A DNA stretch of 64,000 bases from the NCBI GenBank assembly GCA_023269675.1, contig JAHFSX010000011.1, positions 1 to 64,000 of the forward strand. The letters are read 5' to 3'. Positions 44,511 to 55,000 of this stretch are shown here, in pieces; position 1 is the first letter of the stretch, and each line of letters opens with the position of its first letter. The translations under genes and the position numbers were made by a program. A model generated the notes under the pieces. That model made no database searches. It saw nothing but the letters and a program-made list of their open reading frames with translations, and had not been told where the DNA came from. This DNA is from Verrucomicrobiota bacterium. GTDB lineage: Bacteria > Verrucomicrobiota > Kiritimatiellia > RFP12 > UBA1067.

Positions 44511-46760
44511 TCAGTAGACGATCTTGTAGAAAACGGCCGCGCCGGCTGGCCGGTGATTGAAAGACTGTAAAAAGACGCCGTTGGACTTTGTCGAAGCGGT
44601 CAGGTCGGGCACGGGAGCCCAGCTTGCGCCGAGCAGGTTCGTCGTGTACCAGGGCCGCGGCTGAACCGCCAGCGTGGGCCCGCTGAAGGCCAGGGAGAGA
44701 TTCGTCGTGCCTGAAAAGGCGACTCCCGTGATCCGGACGGGCTGGTCAGGGGGCCCGACGAGACCGGCCAGTTCCAGCGGCGAGGTTCCCGCACGGAGCG
44801 CGGCCATGCTGTTCGTGCCGAGCACCTCGTCCCATACGGCGAAGTCGTCGATCAGCCCGAGAAACGGATACTTGGGGTCCGCCGGTTTCCGCACGAGCGC
44901 CCCGATGGTCGTCGTGTCCAGCGTCAGCGTGCCGGACGAGTAGTCGAAACTGACGGTGTCCGCCGCCGCGCCGTCGACATAGAGCCGCGCCGTCCCGGCC
45001 GAGTCGGTCCACACCACATGGTGCCACGCGCCGTCAAAGACCGCGCCGGCGGACTGACGGTCCAACCGGCCGCTATTCCCGTCCGTGCGGACAAAGGCGC
45101 GGAAGGAGGGGACCCCGGCCTTGGGCCCGAAACAGTAGGACGGGGCGGTGCTCGTGGCACACCCTTCGGCCAACAGCCAACCGGCGACTGACGAGCCTGC
45201 CTTGGTCCAGAACGACACCGAGACGCCGCCCGTCTTGGCGCGCCCGTACAGATTGAGAAAGGGGAGTGAGACCCAGCTCAGGCCGTCGAAGGCCGCGGCC
45301 CCGAAGCTTCTCGCGGCGAGGGCCGGCGGCACCTGGTCGGTGAACGTGACGCCCGCGCCGCCCGACGTGGCGGCCGTGCCGTGGCACGCGTTGGTGGTCA
45401 GATCGGTGAGCGCCCCTTCAAAGCCGTAATAGGACCGCAGCTTGGGAAAGACCGGAGGCTCGGACTGCGGGACATACAGCTTGCCGGTGGGCCGCAGCTC
45501 CAGCGTGTCGCCGTCGCGCAGCGCGTCCGTCGACCAGACCCCGCCGCCGGCGACCGTCTCGAGCAGGGCGCCGTTCTGGAACACCTCGACCGCCTGGTTC
45601 GTGAAAGCCGCCGTGTCCACGCTCAGCCGCGAGGTCTGCTGCGCATTCAGGCTCAGCACCTCCGCATGAAACGTCAGGCCGGTCGGGGCCAGCGCGTAAT
45701 CGAGCCGGAGCATGCCCTGCTGGCCGTCGCCCACCCGGCATTCGAAGCGGGCGGTCTTGACGAAGCCGGCCACATAGAGGCTGTCGGCAGATTTCAGCGC
45801 GCGGCGCGGGATCTGGCCGGACAGCAGACGGTCCATGAACCAGGTCTCGGCGGCCGCCTGCTGGCTGGCCGTGGGGGCGCCGTGCGGCCAGTACTGGAGC
45901 TCGTTGGCCTCATTCAGCCCGTTCGTGTTGAAGTCGCGGTAGAGCCCGGTCTGGCCGATGTGCACCGTGACGTTCGAGAACTCCCCCGCGAAGGCTGCAT
46001 GGCTGACCGCGTTGGAGTAATACGAAAGGGCATTGACCGGCGGGCAGGTGGGCTCGTCGCTGTTCACGAAGAGATGGATCTCGCTGTAGGGATTGTTGGC
46101 CGAGGCCAGATTCGAGGCGCGCGCGTGGTAGCGCTCCCTCACGCCCGCAACGCCGCCGGTCGGGCTGCCGACGTCCGTCCGCATGATCGACTGATGGCTG
46201 GTGGAGGCACCCTCGAAATACCAGGCGTTGGCCAGGTCGTAGCCGTAGTCCGACATGCCGAAATAGGCCGCGCCCGCGTTGAAGCTGTCGGGGAACTTGG
46301 TCAGCGCGGCCATCGTGTTCCCGCCGCCGCCGGAATAGCCGGTGAGGTACACGGTGTCCGGGTTGACCCGGCCGCGGTAGTCCGCCTTCACCGCCTCCAC
46401 GGCATCGTAGATGTCGTAGATCTCGAGGCCGCCCGAATCGCGCGTGCCGCCGGAACCGTCCCGGCCGCGCAGCGCGACCGAGACGGCAAAGAAGCCCTTG
46501 TCGCGCAGGTATTGCGCGTTGCCCCGCACCGAGGCGCACATGCCGGAGGTGCCGGAGTAGCCGTGCATCACCACCGCGATCGGCGCGTTCGACCGGCTGC
46601 CGTCGTAGTTGAGCTCGGCCACCAGATCCAGCATGCCGTCGGCGTCCGCCGTCAGCGTGGATTTGTAGGTGTAGGTCTCGGTGACGGAGGCGGCCTCCAG
46701 AAACATTCCGGCGAATATGAGGCCTGTTACGAGCGCTCTCTGACAAAAACAGTGTCGCAT
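44511..46760 (-). CDS. Exported alpha/beta-hydrolase esterase fused to a LamG lectin domain
   Basis: The 749 residues start with a signal peptide (about 1-24). A prolyl-oligopeptidase-type alpha/beta hydrolase follows (about 35-330): VVMHGYSGT oxyanion region and nucleophile elbow GYSGGGGN (Ser143). A beta-sandwich linker (about 340-440) leads to a concanavalin-like LamG domain (about 445-645, YYGFEGALTDLTTNACHGTA, WHHVVWTDSAGTARLYVDG) and a C-terminal cap ending FYKIVY. A polysaccharide esterase (acetyl, feruloyl or glucuronoyl) is likely; the elbow differs from the CE15 GCSRxG. ATG 46760 is chosen for the AAGGAA upstream. Sits between a giant repeat protein and GH115. Confidence 0.8.
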   Translation of the reverse strand: MRHCFCQRALVTGLIFAGMFLEAASVTETYTYKSTLTADADGMLDLVAELNYDGSRSNAPIAVVMHGYSGTSGMCASVRGNAQYLRDKGFFAVSVALRGRDGSGGTRDSGGLEIYDIYDAVEAVKADYRGRVNPDTVYLTGYSGGGGNTMAALTKFPDSFNAGAAYFGMSDYGYDLANAWYFEGASTSHQSIMRTDVGSPTGGVAGVRERYHARASNLASANNPYSEIHLFVNSDEPTCPPVNALSYYSNAVSHAAFAGEFSNVTVHIGQTGLYRDFNTNGLNEANELQYWPHGAPTASQQAAAETWFMDRLLSGQIPRRALKSADSLYVAGFVKTARFECRVGDGQQGMLRLDYALAPTGLTFHAEVLSLNAQQTSRLSVDTAAFTNQAVEVFQNGALLETVAGGGVWSTDALRDGDTLELRPTGKLYVPQSEPPVFPKLRSYYGFEGALTDLTTNACHGTAATSGGAGVTFTDQVPPALAARSFGAAAFDGLSWVSLPFLNLYGRAKTGGVSVSFWTKAGSSVAGWLLAEGCATSTAPSYCFGPKAGVPSFRAFVRTDGNSGRLDRQSAGAVFDGAWHHVVWTDSAGTARLYVDGAAADTVSFDYSSGTLTLDTTTIGALVRKPADPKYPFLGLIDDFAVWDEVLGTNSMAALRAGTSPLELAGLVGPPDQPVRITGVAFSGTTNLSLAFSGPTLAVQPRPWYTTNLLGASWAPVPDLTASTKSNGVFLQSFNHRPAGAAVFYKIVY

Positions 46761-46800
46761 TGATTTCCTTAACATACCACCGGCGCCGCGTTCGGACGCG

Positions 46801-49800
46801 TTACAGCAGCTTGATCAGCGTGCCGTCCACAAAGATCAGCTGCACCGTGCCGCCGGCCAGGTAGACCACGTGCCAGCGGCTGTCCGGCAGGTTGGTCGAG
46901 GCGAACGTGCCGCTCCGCGTCCCGGCGCAGGTCAAAAGCGTGTAGCGCTTGCCGCGGCTCAAGCGCGACGGGTCGACAATCTGGAGCGTCATACCGCTCA
47001 GGTTGATATCTCCTTGGACCGAAACGAGGTCGCTGTCGCCCGCCGCCGTCACGTCGGCGACATAGGAGACGCCGCTCAGCGAGGCGGAAGCCAGCGTGAA
47101 CGCATCGGTTCCGACCGCGCCCGCGCCCGCCGGCGACAGCACCGCGCGCACCGTTCCGTTGGTGATCAGGCCGGTGCCGCTGAGCGCGTTCGTCACCGTG
47201 TACCCGTTCAGGTCGAGCGTGCCGCCCGCGAGCACAACCGGCGTCTGGGTCGGCAGCGCCTTCGCGTTCGTCAGCTTCAGCGTGCCTCCCGCGACCGTGG
47301 TCGCGCCGGTGTAGGTGTTGACCGCGCTCAGCGTCAGGGTGCCGTTGCCCCTCTTGGTCAGCCCGCCGCTGGTGTTCGGCGTGAGGGCGACGCTGGCCAC
47401 GGTGGACGTCACGACCCCGTTGCCGCCGCGCAGGAAGGTGACCGTCGGCTCGCCGGTGTAACCTACGCCCGGCGAAGTGATGGTGACGCCGGCGACCCTG
47501 TAGGTGCCGTTGCCGGTGCCGTCATCCGCCATGTTGGCAACCGCCGCGGCGCCGAACCCGCCGCCGCCCGTGATGGAGACGTAAGGCTCACCCACATAGC
47601 CGGAGCCTTGCTCCAAAACGCTGACGGCCGTGACGCCGTTGCCGCCGGGGGCCTGGACCGGCTCCGCGACCGTGACGCTCCGGCCCGCGGTGTCGATGAC
47701 CGCGCCGCCCGCGAACGCGCCGAGAGGGCCGTAACTGTAGACGCCGGTCATGGCCGAAGGGATGAAGGCGGGCGAATCGGCCGACGCCCTCAGCGTGCCG
47801 CCACGGAAGTTCAGCCAGCTTGTGCCGGTCGAATTGTTCAGGAAGGCGTCAAGCGAAAGGGTGCCCGCGCAGAGGTTGACGATGCCGGTCGCGTTTCCAG
47901 AGCTGTAGCGCACCTGAATCGTCTGGCCGTCGTTGACCAAGTTTCCGCCGGTGAGGTTGAGCTCGCCGCGCCCGCCGCGATAGCCCATCTGGATAAACGT
48001 GCTGGCGTTGGAGTGATTGAGCGTACCCCCGTCGATCGTGACGACGCCCACGCTGTTCGTGTTCCGGCTGATGTGGAACGTGTTTGCGCTCTGCAGCGTT
48101 CCTCCGGTGATGCGCACAATACCCATGCCGAGGGTCGTGCCTGAAGTTGTGCCCAACTGCAGGCGCGTGGCCGTCAAGGTGCCGCCGCTCACCTTGAGAT
48201 AGCCGTAACCGCCGGCGTTATACCCGAGCGCGAACCGTTCGGCGTCGTCGTTGGGCGTCTCGCGTGTGAACGTTCCGCCCTCCAGATAGAACGCGCCGCA
48301 CAAACCGTTGACTCTGCCGACGCTGAAATCGCCGGTACCCGACAGGTTCGAGCCGGCCGTCATTCTCAGAACCCCGTTGCTGGACGTCGTTCCGGTGACA
48401 TAACAGGTCGCCGCACCCTGGCTGAGAGCACCGGAGACGATCAGCTTGCCCGCGTTGACGGTCACCGCGCCGGCGAGCGCATTGGACCCGGACAGGGCCA
48501 GCGTGCCGTTGTCGACCGTCAGCGCCCCTGTGAACGTGTTCGTGCCTGTGAACGTCCACCAGCCCGAGTCATTCTTGCTCACGGTAATGACATTCCCGCC
48601 GACATTGGCAAGGTTGCCCGCGAACTCGGCGACCGCGGAGGAATCGCCGCGAAACACCAGGTTCTTGTTCCCAGTCGCGGCCACATCCAGGTCGCGGGTG
48701 AATTTCAGCGGCCCCGTGCCGTTGTGATAGAGCGTCGCGCCGCCTGTCGTCCCCCCCATCGTGATGACGCGGTCGGTCGTGTCGCCCGCGCCGATGTACT
48801 CAAGCGAGGACCCTATCGTGGCTCCGCTGCCGATGACAATCGCGCCCGCCGCCGCGTTGGTCGGCTGTCCGAGCGAGCTGGGCTCGCCGACAGGACGCAG
48901 GCTTTTCACGAGGAGCCTCCCGCCCGTGATCCGCGTGGCCCCGGTGTAGGTGCTGTTGGTAGCTGAAAGGGTAATCGACGCAGAGCCCGCTTTGGTGACC
49001 GACCCAGTTCCGGAGACAGCCCCCTGAATGTCCGCGATGTAACTGCCGCCGGTCAGAGTGGCCGCGCCGTTGAGCGTGACGGGGCCGGCCCACCGGTTCT
49101 GGACAGAATTGGTGCTGCTGCTGATGTTGACCGTTGACCCGTTATCCATGATCAGCGTCCAGCTCTGCGGGATGGCCAGCCTGTACAGATTGAGTTCCGC
49201 GCCGCTTTGAACGGAGAGTGTGTTCGCTCCGCTGCCGCTCATGTCGGTGTCATAAAGGATGCGGAACGTCCCTGCGGCGACGTTGATATGGCCGCCTCCC
49301 GGCATGACGTTGGCGCTGTAAAGGTCGAACATATTGGCGCCGGCTTTGGTCAGGGTATGCCCGTTCAGCGTCAGCGTCGGCGTGTTGTTTTGGAGACGCC
49401 AGTCGCCCGAACCTCCGATCGCGGCATCATCCGTCAAAGCGATCCGCCCGAACGCGTTGTTCTGGGAGCCGGTCGCGCTGTTGACGATCACGCCCTTGCC
49501 GTCCGCGCCCGCCCCGCTGACATTGAACTGCTCGGTGCCGAAGTTGAGCCCGTCTTTGCCACGCGTGCCGCCCACGTCCGGCGTGCAGCCGATGTCGAGC
49601 GTCGCCCCCGCCTCAAGGAAGACGCCGCCGGCCGCTGTGCCGAAGGCCGTGTTCTGATTGGGACGGGCGACGCCCTCCCTGATGGTGGTCGGGCCGGCGT
49701 AGGTGTTCGCGGCCAGCAGGTGGAGCAGGTTCGTGCCGGTTTTGACCAGCGCGCCCGCGCCGCTGATGACGCCGGCAACGACCTGAGGCACCGCATGACC

Positions 49801-51918
49801 GCCGAAAACCAGATCTCCTTCGTTAATCACCAGCGGACCGGTATGCGCGCAGGTTCCGTTGAGGACAACCGGCCCGGGGCCGAACTTGGTCAGCAAGGAG
49901 GCTGCCGTGTTGTCGGCGAGCGTGGCGTTGACGGTCAGCGGGTTCGTGGACCCGTTGCCGAACGAAAGGACGCCGTTCGTCGAAAGGGCGGCAAGGGAGC
50001 CGCTGTTGACACTGGCGCCGATGGTCAGCGCCGCCGAGCCCTGGGCGATGATCAGGCCGGAGGTCAGGAGCGTCTTGGACGCGGTGGCGACTCTGGCCGG
50101 GATGTCGGCGTTGGTCTGCTGCAGCGTGGCGATGCGGTTGGTGACGGATCCGCTCAGTTCAATGTCGCCCCCCGCGCCGTCTGCGACGATGCGCGCATGG
50201 ACAGCGGCATCGTCGGGGACGGTCGAACCCAGCGCCTCGATGTCCGCATAGCTGCCCGAATACGCCGTGATCCCGTTTGCGCCGTAGGTGGCGTAATTGG
50301 TGCCGTTGACGGTGGCCCAGGGGCCGATGATGCCGCCGGTCAGGGTCGGCGGCGTGGAAAACCGGATCTGATTGCGGGCGTCGGCACCAAGCCCCTCGCC
50401 CTCGAAGTTGACCGTTCCGCCGGTGTAGGCGAGCGACGCGAGCGTCAGAACCGAGGTCCGCCCCTCATCGGCCCGCGCCGTGCTGACCGTGCTGTCGCCG
50501 CCCGCCAGCGTGAGCGGGCCCGCGGTCTCGCCATAATCCGACGCGCCGCCGGCGTGGTCGAACCGCAAGGTCCCGCCCGCCAGCGTCAGCGGCGCCGCGT
50601 CAGCGAGGCGGTCGGCGTTCACGGCCGCCGTGTTATCCAGTACGAGCGTGCCCCCGGCTGCGAGCGTGACCAGCGCGGTGGTCTTGAGCGAGCCGGCCGC
50701 GCCGACAAGCGCGATCGTGCCGTCGGCCACCTCCGTTGTGCCGGTATAGACATTCGCCCCCAGCAGCGACCAGGTGCCGCTGTTGGACTTGATGACCGAG
50801 AGCGTGTGCACGCCGTTGCTGATGATGCCGTCCACGCGGTTGCCTTCCGCCGTGCCGTCGAGCACCAGAGTCTTGCGGAAGCTGCCGGCCGAGGCTGTCA
50901 CGTCGCCGAGGATGAGATCTGCGGTGGTCGGGTTCAAGGTGCTCGTGTACGTACCGCCGCCGTTCAGGTCGAGCTTCTGCACGGTGATGGACGGCGAGCC
51001 GGACGTCACCTGGGCCGAACGCGTGAAGTTCATAGCCACGCCGCTCATCCCGAGTTCGCCGACCACGTGATTCCTGCCGACGGTTCCGGTGCCGACACCT
51101 GACACCACCGTGCCGGTGTTCCAAATGCTGTTGTAGTTGCCGATCGCCATCCGGAAGGGAATCTCGCTCTCGCCGTCGTGCGCCAGCTCGATGACGCCCC
51201 CGGGCGGAGGTGTCCGGATCAGGATCCTTCCCAAGCCGCCCATGGCGCCGGGATGCGCGAGCCGGAGCGTCCCGCTATAAAACTCCGTGTCGCTGTCGAA
51301 CGTGTTGGCGCCGGCGAGGGTGAGGGTCCCGGCGCAATAGGAGATCAGCCTCACCGACGTGCCGCCGCCGGCGGCGATGCCCCCGCCGATGTACGTGTCG
51401 CCGTCGCCCAACACCGCGATCGTCTTGACTCCCGGCGTTCCTCCGGCGGGAGCGCCGGTGAGCTGGCCCGCCAGCACCAGCGGGTGGGTGAGGCTGTCAT
51501 TCCTGAACGTGTGCGATGAGGCGGAGGCCGTGGAGTGGAGCTGGAGGGCGGCGTCCACCCGTTGCGTGGCGGCGACGTCGCCGGCCACTGAAAGCAGTCC
51601 GGAACCTTCGAACACCAGGGTCTGCCCGTCCGGCCCGCCCGTGCCCAGCGTGTAGGCCGCGGAGCTGCTGTTCGTGAATGCGACGTTCCGGATGCTGGCC
51701 AGCCCCAGAAGGTCGAGCACGGTGTTCCCGTTCCCCCCGCTGTTAAACGTGGCCGTCTGCAGGGTCCCGCTGCCGGGATGTGTCGAGCCGGTCCAGTTGG
51801 CGCTGTTCGTCCACGCGGCGCCCGCCGAGCCGGTCCACGTTCCGCTCACCGCCTGAGCCATCTGGATGCCCGCGGCGGTCATAACCGCGATAAAGGGAAC
51901 GGTCGCTCGACTGGCCAT
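46801..51918 (-). CDS. Giant exported autotransporter-associated beta-strand-repeat protein, 1705 aa
   Basis: Likely a cell-surface or secreted beta-solenoid adhesin or glycan binder. After a signal peptide (about 1-23) comes SGTWTGSAGAAWTNSANW, the common head of this class, and then many PATR-type repeats (e.g. GTLTLAGANTFDSDTEFYSG, NVYTGTTEVADGTI, NTYTGATTVAGGTL). There is no C-terminal outer-membrane barrel. The chain ends in a ~60-residue cap (RYTLLTCAGTRSG, LPDSRWHVVYLAGGT, VDGTLIKLL) shared with the neighbour. It is colinear with the larger paralog at 52025 except for a ~750-residue block missing here. GCGAGG precedes the ATG. Surface location is inference. Confidence 0.88.
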   Translation of the reverse strand: MASRATVPFIAVMTAAGIQMAQAVSGTWTGSAGAAWTNSANWTGSTHPGSGTLQTATFNSGGNGNTVLDLLGLASIRNVAFTNSSSAAYTLGTGGPDGQTLVFEGSGLLSVAGDVAATQRVDAALQLHSTASASSHTFRNDSLTHPLVLAGQLTGAPAGGTPGVKTIAVLGDGDTYIGGGIAAGGGTSVRLISYCAGTLTLAGANTFDSDTEFYSGTLRLAHPGAMGGLGRILIRTPPPGGVIELAHDGESEIPFRMAIGNYNSIWNTGTVVSGVGTGTVGRNHVVGELGMSGVAMNFTRSAQVTSGSPSITVQKLDLNGGGTYTSTLNPTTADLILGDVTASAGSFRKTLVLDGTAEGNRVDGIISNGVHTLSVIKSNSGTWSLLGANVYTGTTEVADGTIALVGAAGSLKTTALVTLAAGGTLVLDNTAAVNADRLADAAPLTLAGGTLRFDHAGGASDYGETAGPLTLAGGDSTVSTARADEGRTSVLTLASLAYTGGTVNFEGEGLGADARNQIRFSTPPTLTGGIIGPWATVNGTNYATYGANGITAYSGSYADIEALGSTVPDDAAVHARIVADGAGGDIELSGSVTNRIATLQQTNADIPARVATASKTLLTSGLIIAQGSAALTIGASVNSGSLAALSTNGVLSFGNGSTNPLTVNATLADNTAASLLTKFGPGPVVLNGTCAHTGPLVINEGDLVFGGHAVPQVVAGVISGAGALVKTGTNLLHLLAANTYAGPTTIREGVARPNQNTAFGTAAGGVFLEAGATLDIGCTPDVGGTRGKDGLNFGTEQFNVSGAGADGKGVIVNSATGSQNNAFGRIALTDDAAIGGSGDWRLQNNTPTLTLNGHTLTKAGANMFDLYSANVMPGGGHINVAAGTFRILYDTDMSGSGANTLSVQSGAELNLYRLAIPQSWTLIMDNGSTVNISSSTNSVQNRWAGPVTLNGAATLTGGSYIADIQGAVSGTGSVTKAGSASITLSATNSTYTGATRITGGRLLVKSLRPVGEPSSLGQPTNAAAGAIVIGSGATIGSSLEYIGAGDTTDRVITMGGTTGGATLYHNGTGPLKFTRDLDVAATGNKNLVFRGDSSAVAEFAGNLANVGGNVITVSKNDSGWWTFTGTNTFTGALTVDNGTLALSGSNALAGAVTVNAGKLIVSGALSQGAATCYVTGTTSSNGVLRMTAGSNLSGTGDFSVGRVNGLCGAFYLEGGTFTRETPNDDAERFALGYNAGGYGYLKVSGGTLTATRLQLGTTSGTTLGMGIVRITGGTLQSANTFHISRNTNSVGVVTIDGGTLNHSNASTFIQMGYRGGRGELNLTGGNLVNDGQTIQVRYSSGNATGIVNLCAGTLSLDAFLNNSTGTSWLNFRGGTLRASADSPAFIPSAMTGVYSYGPLGAFAGGAVIDTAGRSVTVAEPVQAPGGNGVTAVSVLEQGSGYVGEPYVSITGGGGFGAAAVANMADDGTGNGTYRVAGVTITSPGVGYTGEPTVTFLRGGNGVVTSTVASVALTPNTSGGLTKRGNGTLTLSAVNTYTGATTVAGGTLKLTNAKALPTQTPVVLAGGTLDLNGYTVTNALSGTGLITNGTVRAVLSPAGAGAVGTDAFTLASASLSGVSYVADVTAAGDSDLVSVQGDINLSGMTLQIVDPSRLSRGKRYTLLTCAGTRSGTFASTNLPDSRWHVVYLAGGTVQLIFVDGTLIKLL

Positions 51919-52024
51919 AAGAACCTCGCTTAATTACAGGGTTGACCGACACAGATCACTTCCGTCTCACATAAACAGCTCCGTAAAAATGGCATCCGAA
52001 GGCGGGCGGTTTCTCACGAGACCC

Positions 52025-55000
52025 CTACTGCAGCCTGATCAGCGTTCCGTCGACGTAGACCAGCTTCACCGTCCCGTCCGCAAGGTAGGCCAGGTGCCAG
52101 CGGCTGTCCGGCAGGTTCAGCGCGGTGAAGGCGCCGGAGCGAATGCCTGAGCAGGTGAGCAGCGTGTACTGCTTGCGGGTGTTCAACTGCCCGGGGTCGA
52201 CGATCTGCAACGTCAGGCCGGCGAGATCAATGTTCCCCGTCACGGCGATCCGGTCGCTGTCACCGGCCGCGGTCACGTCAGCCAGATAGGCGCCCCGCAC
52301 GGCCGCGGCGCTCAGGCCCAGAGCCTGTGTTCCGACGACGCCCGCGCCGGCAGGCGAGATGACGGTCTGGAGCGTGCCGTTGGTGATCAAGCCGCCGAGC
52401 GCCGTCAGGCTGTTCGTGACGGTGAAGCCGCCGAGATCGAGCGTGCCGCCCGCAAGGGTGACGGGCGCGTTCGGGGGCAGGGCGCTGGCGATGCCCAGCC
52501 TGAGCGTGCCGTTGCTGACTGTGGTCATGCCGCTGTAGGTGTTGGTGCCGGAGAGGGTGAGCGTGCCGGCGCCGAGCTTGGTCAGGCCGCCGCTGGTGTT
52601 CGGCGCCAAGGTGACACCCGCGGCAACCGCCTGGTTGGTGGTGCCGCCGCCGCTGAAGACGACGGCGGGCGCGGCGCTGTAGTCCCAGCCCGGCGCTGTG
52701 ACGGTCACGCTGGCGACGCGGTAGGCGCCGTTCCCGTCGTCTTCCATGTTGGCCACGGCGGTCGCGCCGACGCCGCCGCCCTGGAGGGAGACGTAAGGCT
52801 CGCCGATGTAGCCTGAGCCCGGCGAGGCCAGCGCGACCGAGGCGACGCCCTGGCCGCCGGGCGCGCGCAGCGGCGCGCTGACGGTCACGTTCTTGCCGTC
52901 GGTGTCGATGACCGCGCCGCCGGCGTACGTTCCGAACGGGCCGTTCACGTTGACATAGGACAGCTCGGCGGGCATGAACACGGGCGTGTTGACGCAAGCC
53001 TTGAGCGTGCCGCCGCTGAAGTTCACAACGGCCACGCCGGCGCCCGGCTGGTTCGTGATGGCATTCGCGGCCAGCGTGCCCGCGCAGAGATTGACGATGC
53101 CGGTGGCCGCGTACGCATTGTACTGGCCGGTGGAGACGCTGCGGCCGGGGCTGTTCAGCGTGCCGCCGGTGAGATTGAGTTCGCCGCGTCCGCCGCCGTA
53201 GGCCAGCGCGACGTTCTGGCCGGCGTTGACATGGTTAAAGATGCCGCCGTCGAGCGTGAGCACGCCCACGCTGTTGGTTTGGCGGCCGATCAAAATCCAC
53301 GAGGAGAAAGACAGCGTGCCGCCGGTGACGCGGCCTATGCCCACGCCCACCTTGGGATCCTGGGTGCCGCCCAGCTGGAACCGGACGTTGGAGAGCGTGC
53401 CGCCGCTCACGTTAAAGTAACCGTAGCTGTTCTGGCCGACGCCCACGCCGAAATTGGACTGGTTGTCAGCAGGGGTTCTGGCCACGGTGCCGCCCGTCAT
53501 GTAAAGCGCGGCGGCCGAACCGGTGGCACCGCCGATCAGGAAGGCGCCGGTGCCGGTGAGGTCGGCACCGGGAAGAACGCGCATCACGCCGTTCGAGCCG
53601 GTATTGTAGCCCAACGAGATGTTGGCGGATCCCTGCGCGTTCGCGCCGGAGTAGACCAACGCGCCGCCGTTGACGCGGGCCTCGCCGGTGAACGCGTTGG
53701 CGCCCGCGATCAGGAGCGCGCCGCCGAAGACAGTCACGGTGCCGCTGCAGGCATTGCTGCCGATGTAGGCCAATCGGCCGTCGTAGACGTTGATGCCGCC
53801 GCTGCAGGCGTTGGTGCCCGACACCGTCAGCGTGCCGGTCCCCTGCTTCAACGTTGATCCGGAGTAGGTGTTGTTGCCTGAGAGCAGCCAGTCCCCCGCG
53901 TCGGCCTTGGTCAAGGCGATCGAGTTGCCGCCGACATTGGCGATGACGCCGGCGAACTCGGCGGGCGCCAGCGAGTTGCCGCGCACGGCGAGCGTCTTCG
54001 AACCCGTGCCGGAGACCGCCAGATTGGCGGTCAGTTTCAGCGGACCGGTGCCGCTCTGATAGATTGACGCGCCGCCCGTGGTGCCGGCCATGTCGATCGG
54101 GCGGTCGGAGGTGTCACCCGCGCCCGCGTATTCAAGCGCGTAGCTCGAACCGCCCGAGCCGATCTTGATGCCCGCGTTCGCCGCCTCGGGCAGGCCCAAA
54201 GAACACGCCTCGCCGATGTTGCGCAGCGAGGTGACGACCAGCCGTCCGCCGGCGATGCGCGTCTCGCCGGTGTAGGTGTTGTTCGTGCCGGATATCGTGA
54301 TGGTGGCCGCGCCGGTCTTGGTGATCGACCCGCTGCCGGAAACCACCCCCTGGAGGTCCCCCACATGGCTGCTGCTGGTGCCGCCGGTCAGCGTGACCGC
54401 GCCATCGAGGAGGGTGACGGGGCCGGTCCAGCGGTTCTGGGTGGATGCGTTGCTTTCGACCGTGAGGTTAAAGGTCGAGTTGCTTTCGCAGACCACCCCC
54501 CAGCTCTGCGCGTTGTCGACCCGGTACAGTTCCAGGGCCGCACCGCTGCGGACCCGGATCGTATTGGCCGAGTTGCCGTTGAGTTTGGAGGAGACCTGGA
54601 TGCGCAAGGCGCCTTGCTGGATGTCAATCTGCGCATTATCGCCGCCCGGAACGACGTTCTCGTATGTTAAAGCCAGCGTGTCCGCACCGATTTTGGTTAC
54701 GCCATGGTCGTTCATGCCGAACGTGCCGTTGCGCAGGTCCCAGCGGGAGTTGGCACTCACGGTTGTATTGCCTGCCAACGTCAAATTGCCGACCGCGGAG
54801 GATTGCTGGCTCGTCGAGTTATTGATGATGGCCCCCTGACCGTTCGCGCCCGCGCCTTGTACGGTAATCAGCTCGCTCTGCATATTGAGACCGTCTTTTG
54901 CGCGCGTGCCGCCCACGTCGGGCGTGCAGCCGAGGTCGAGCGTGGCACCGTCGGCGATGAACGTGCCCGCCGCAGCGGTGCCGAGCGCGCTGTTCTGGTT

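Noticed and set aside
44511..46760. CE15 glucuronoyl esterase
   Set aside because: The nucleophile elbow is GYSGGGGN, not the GCSRxG typical of CE15.
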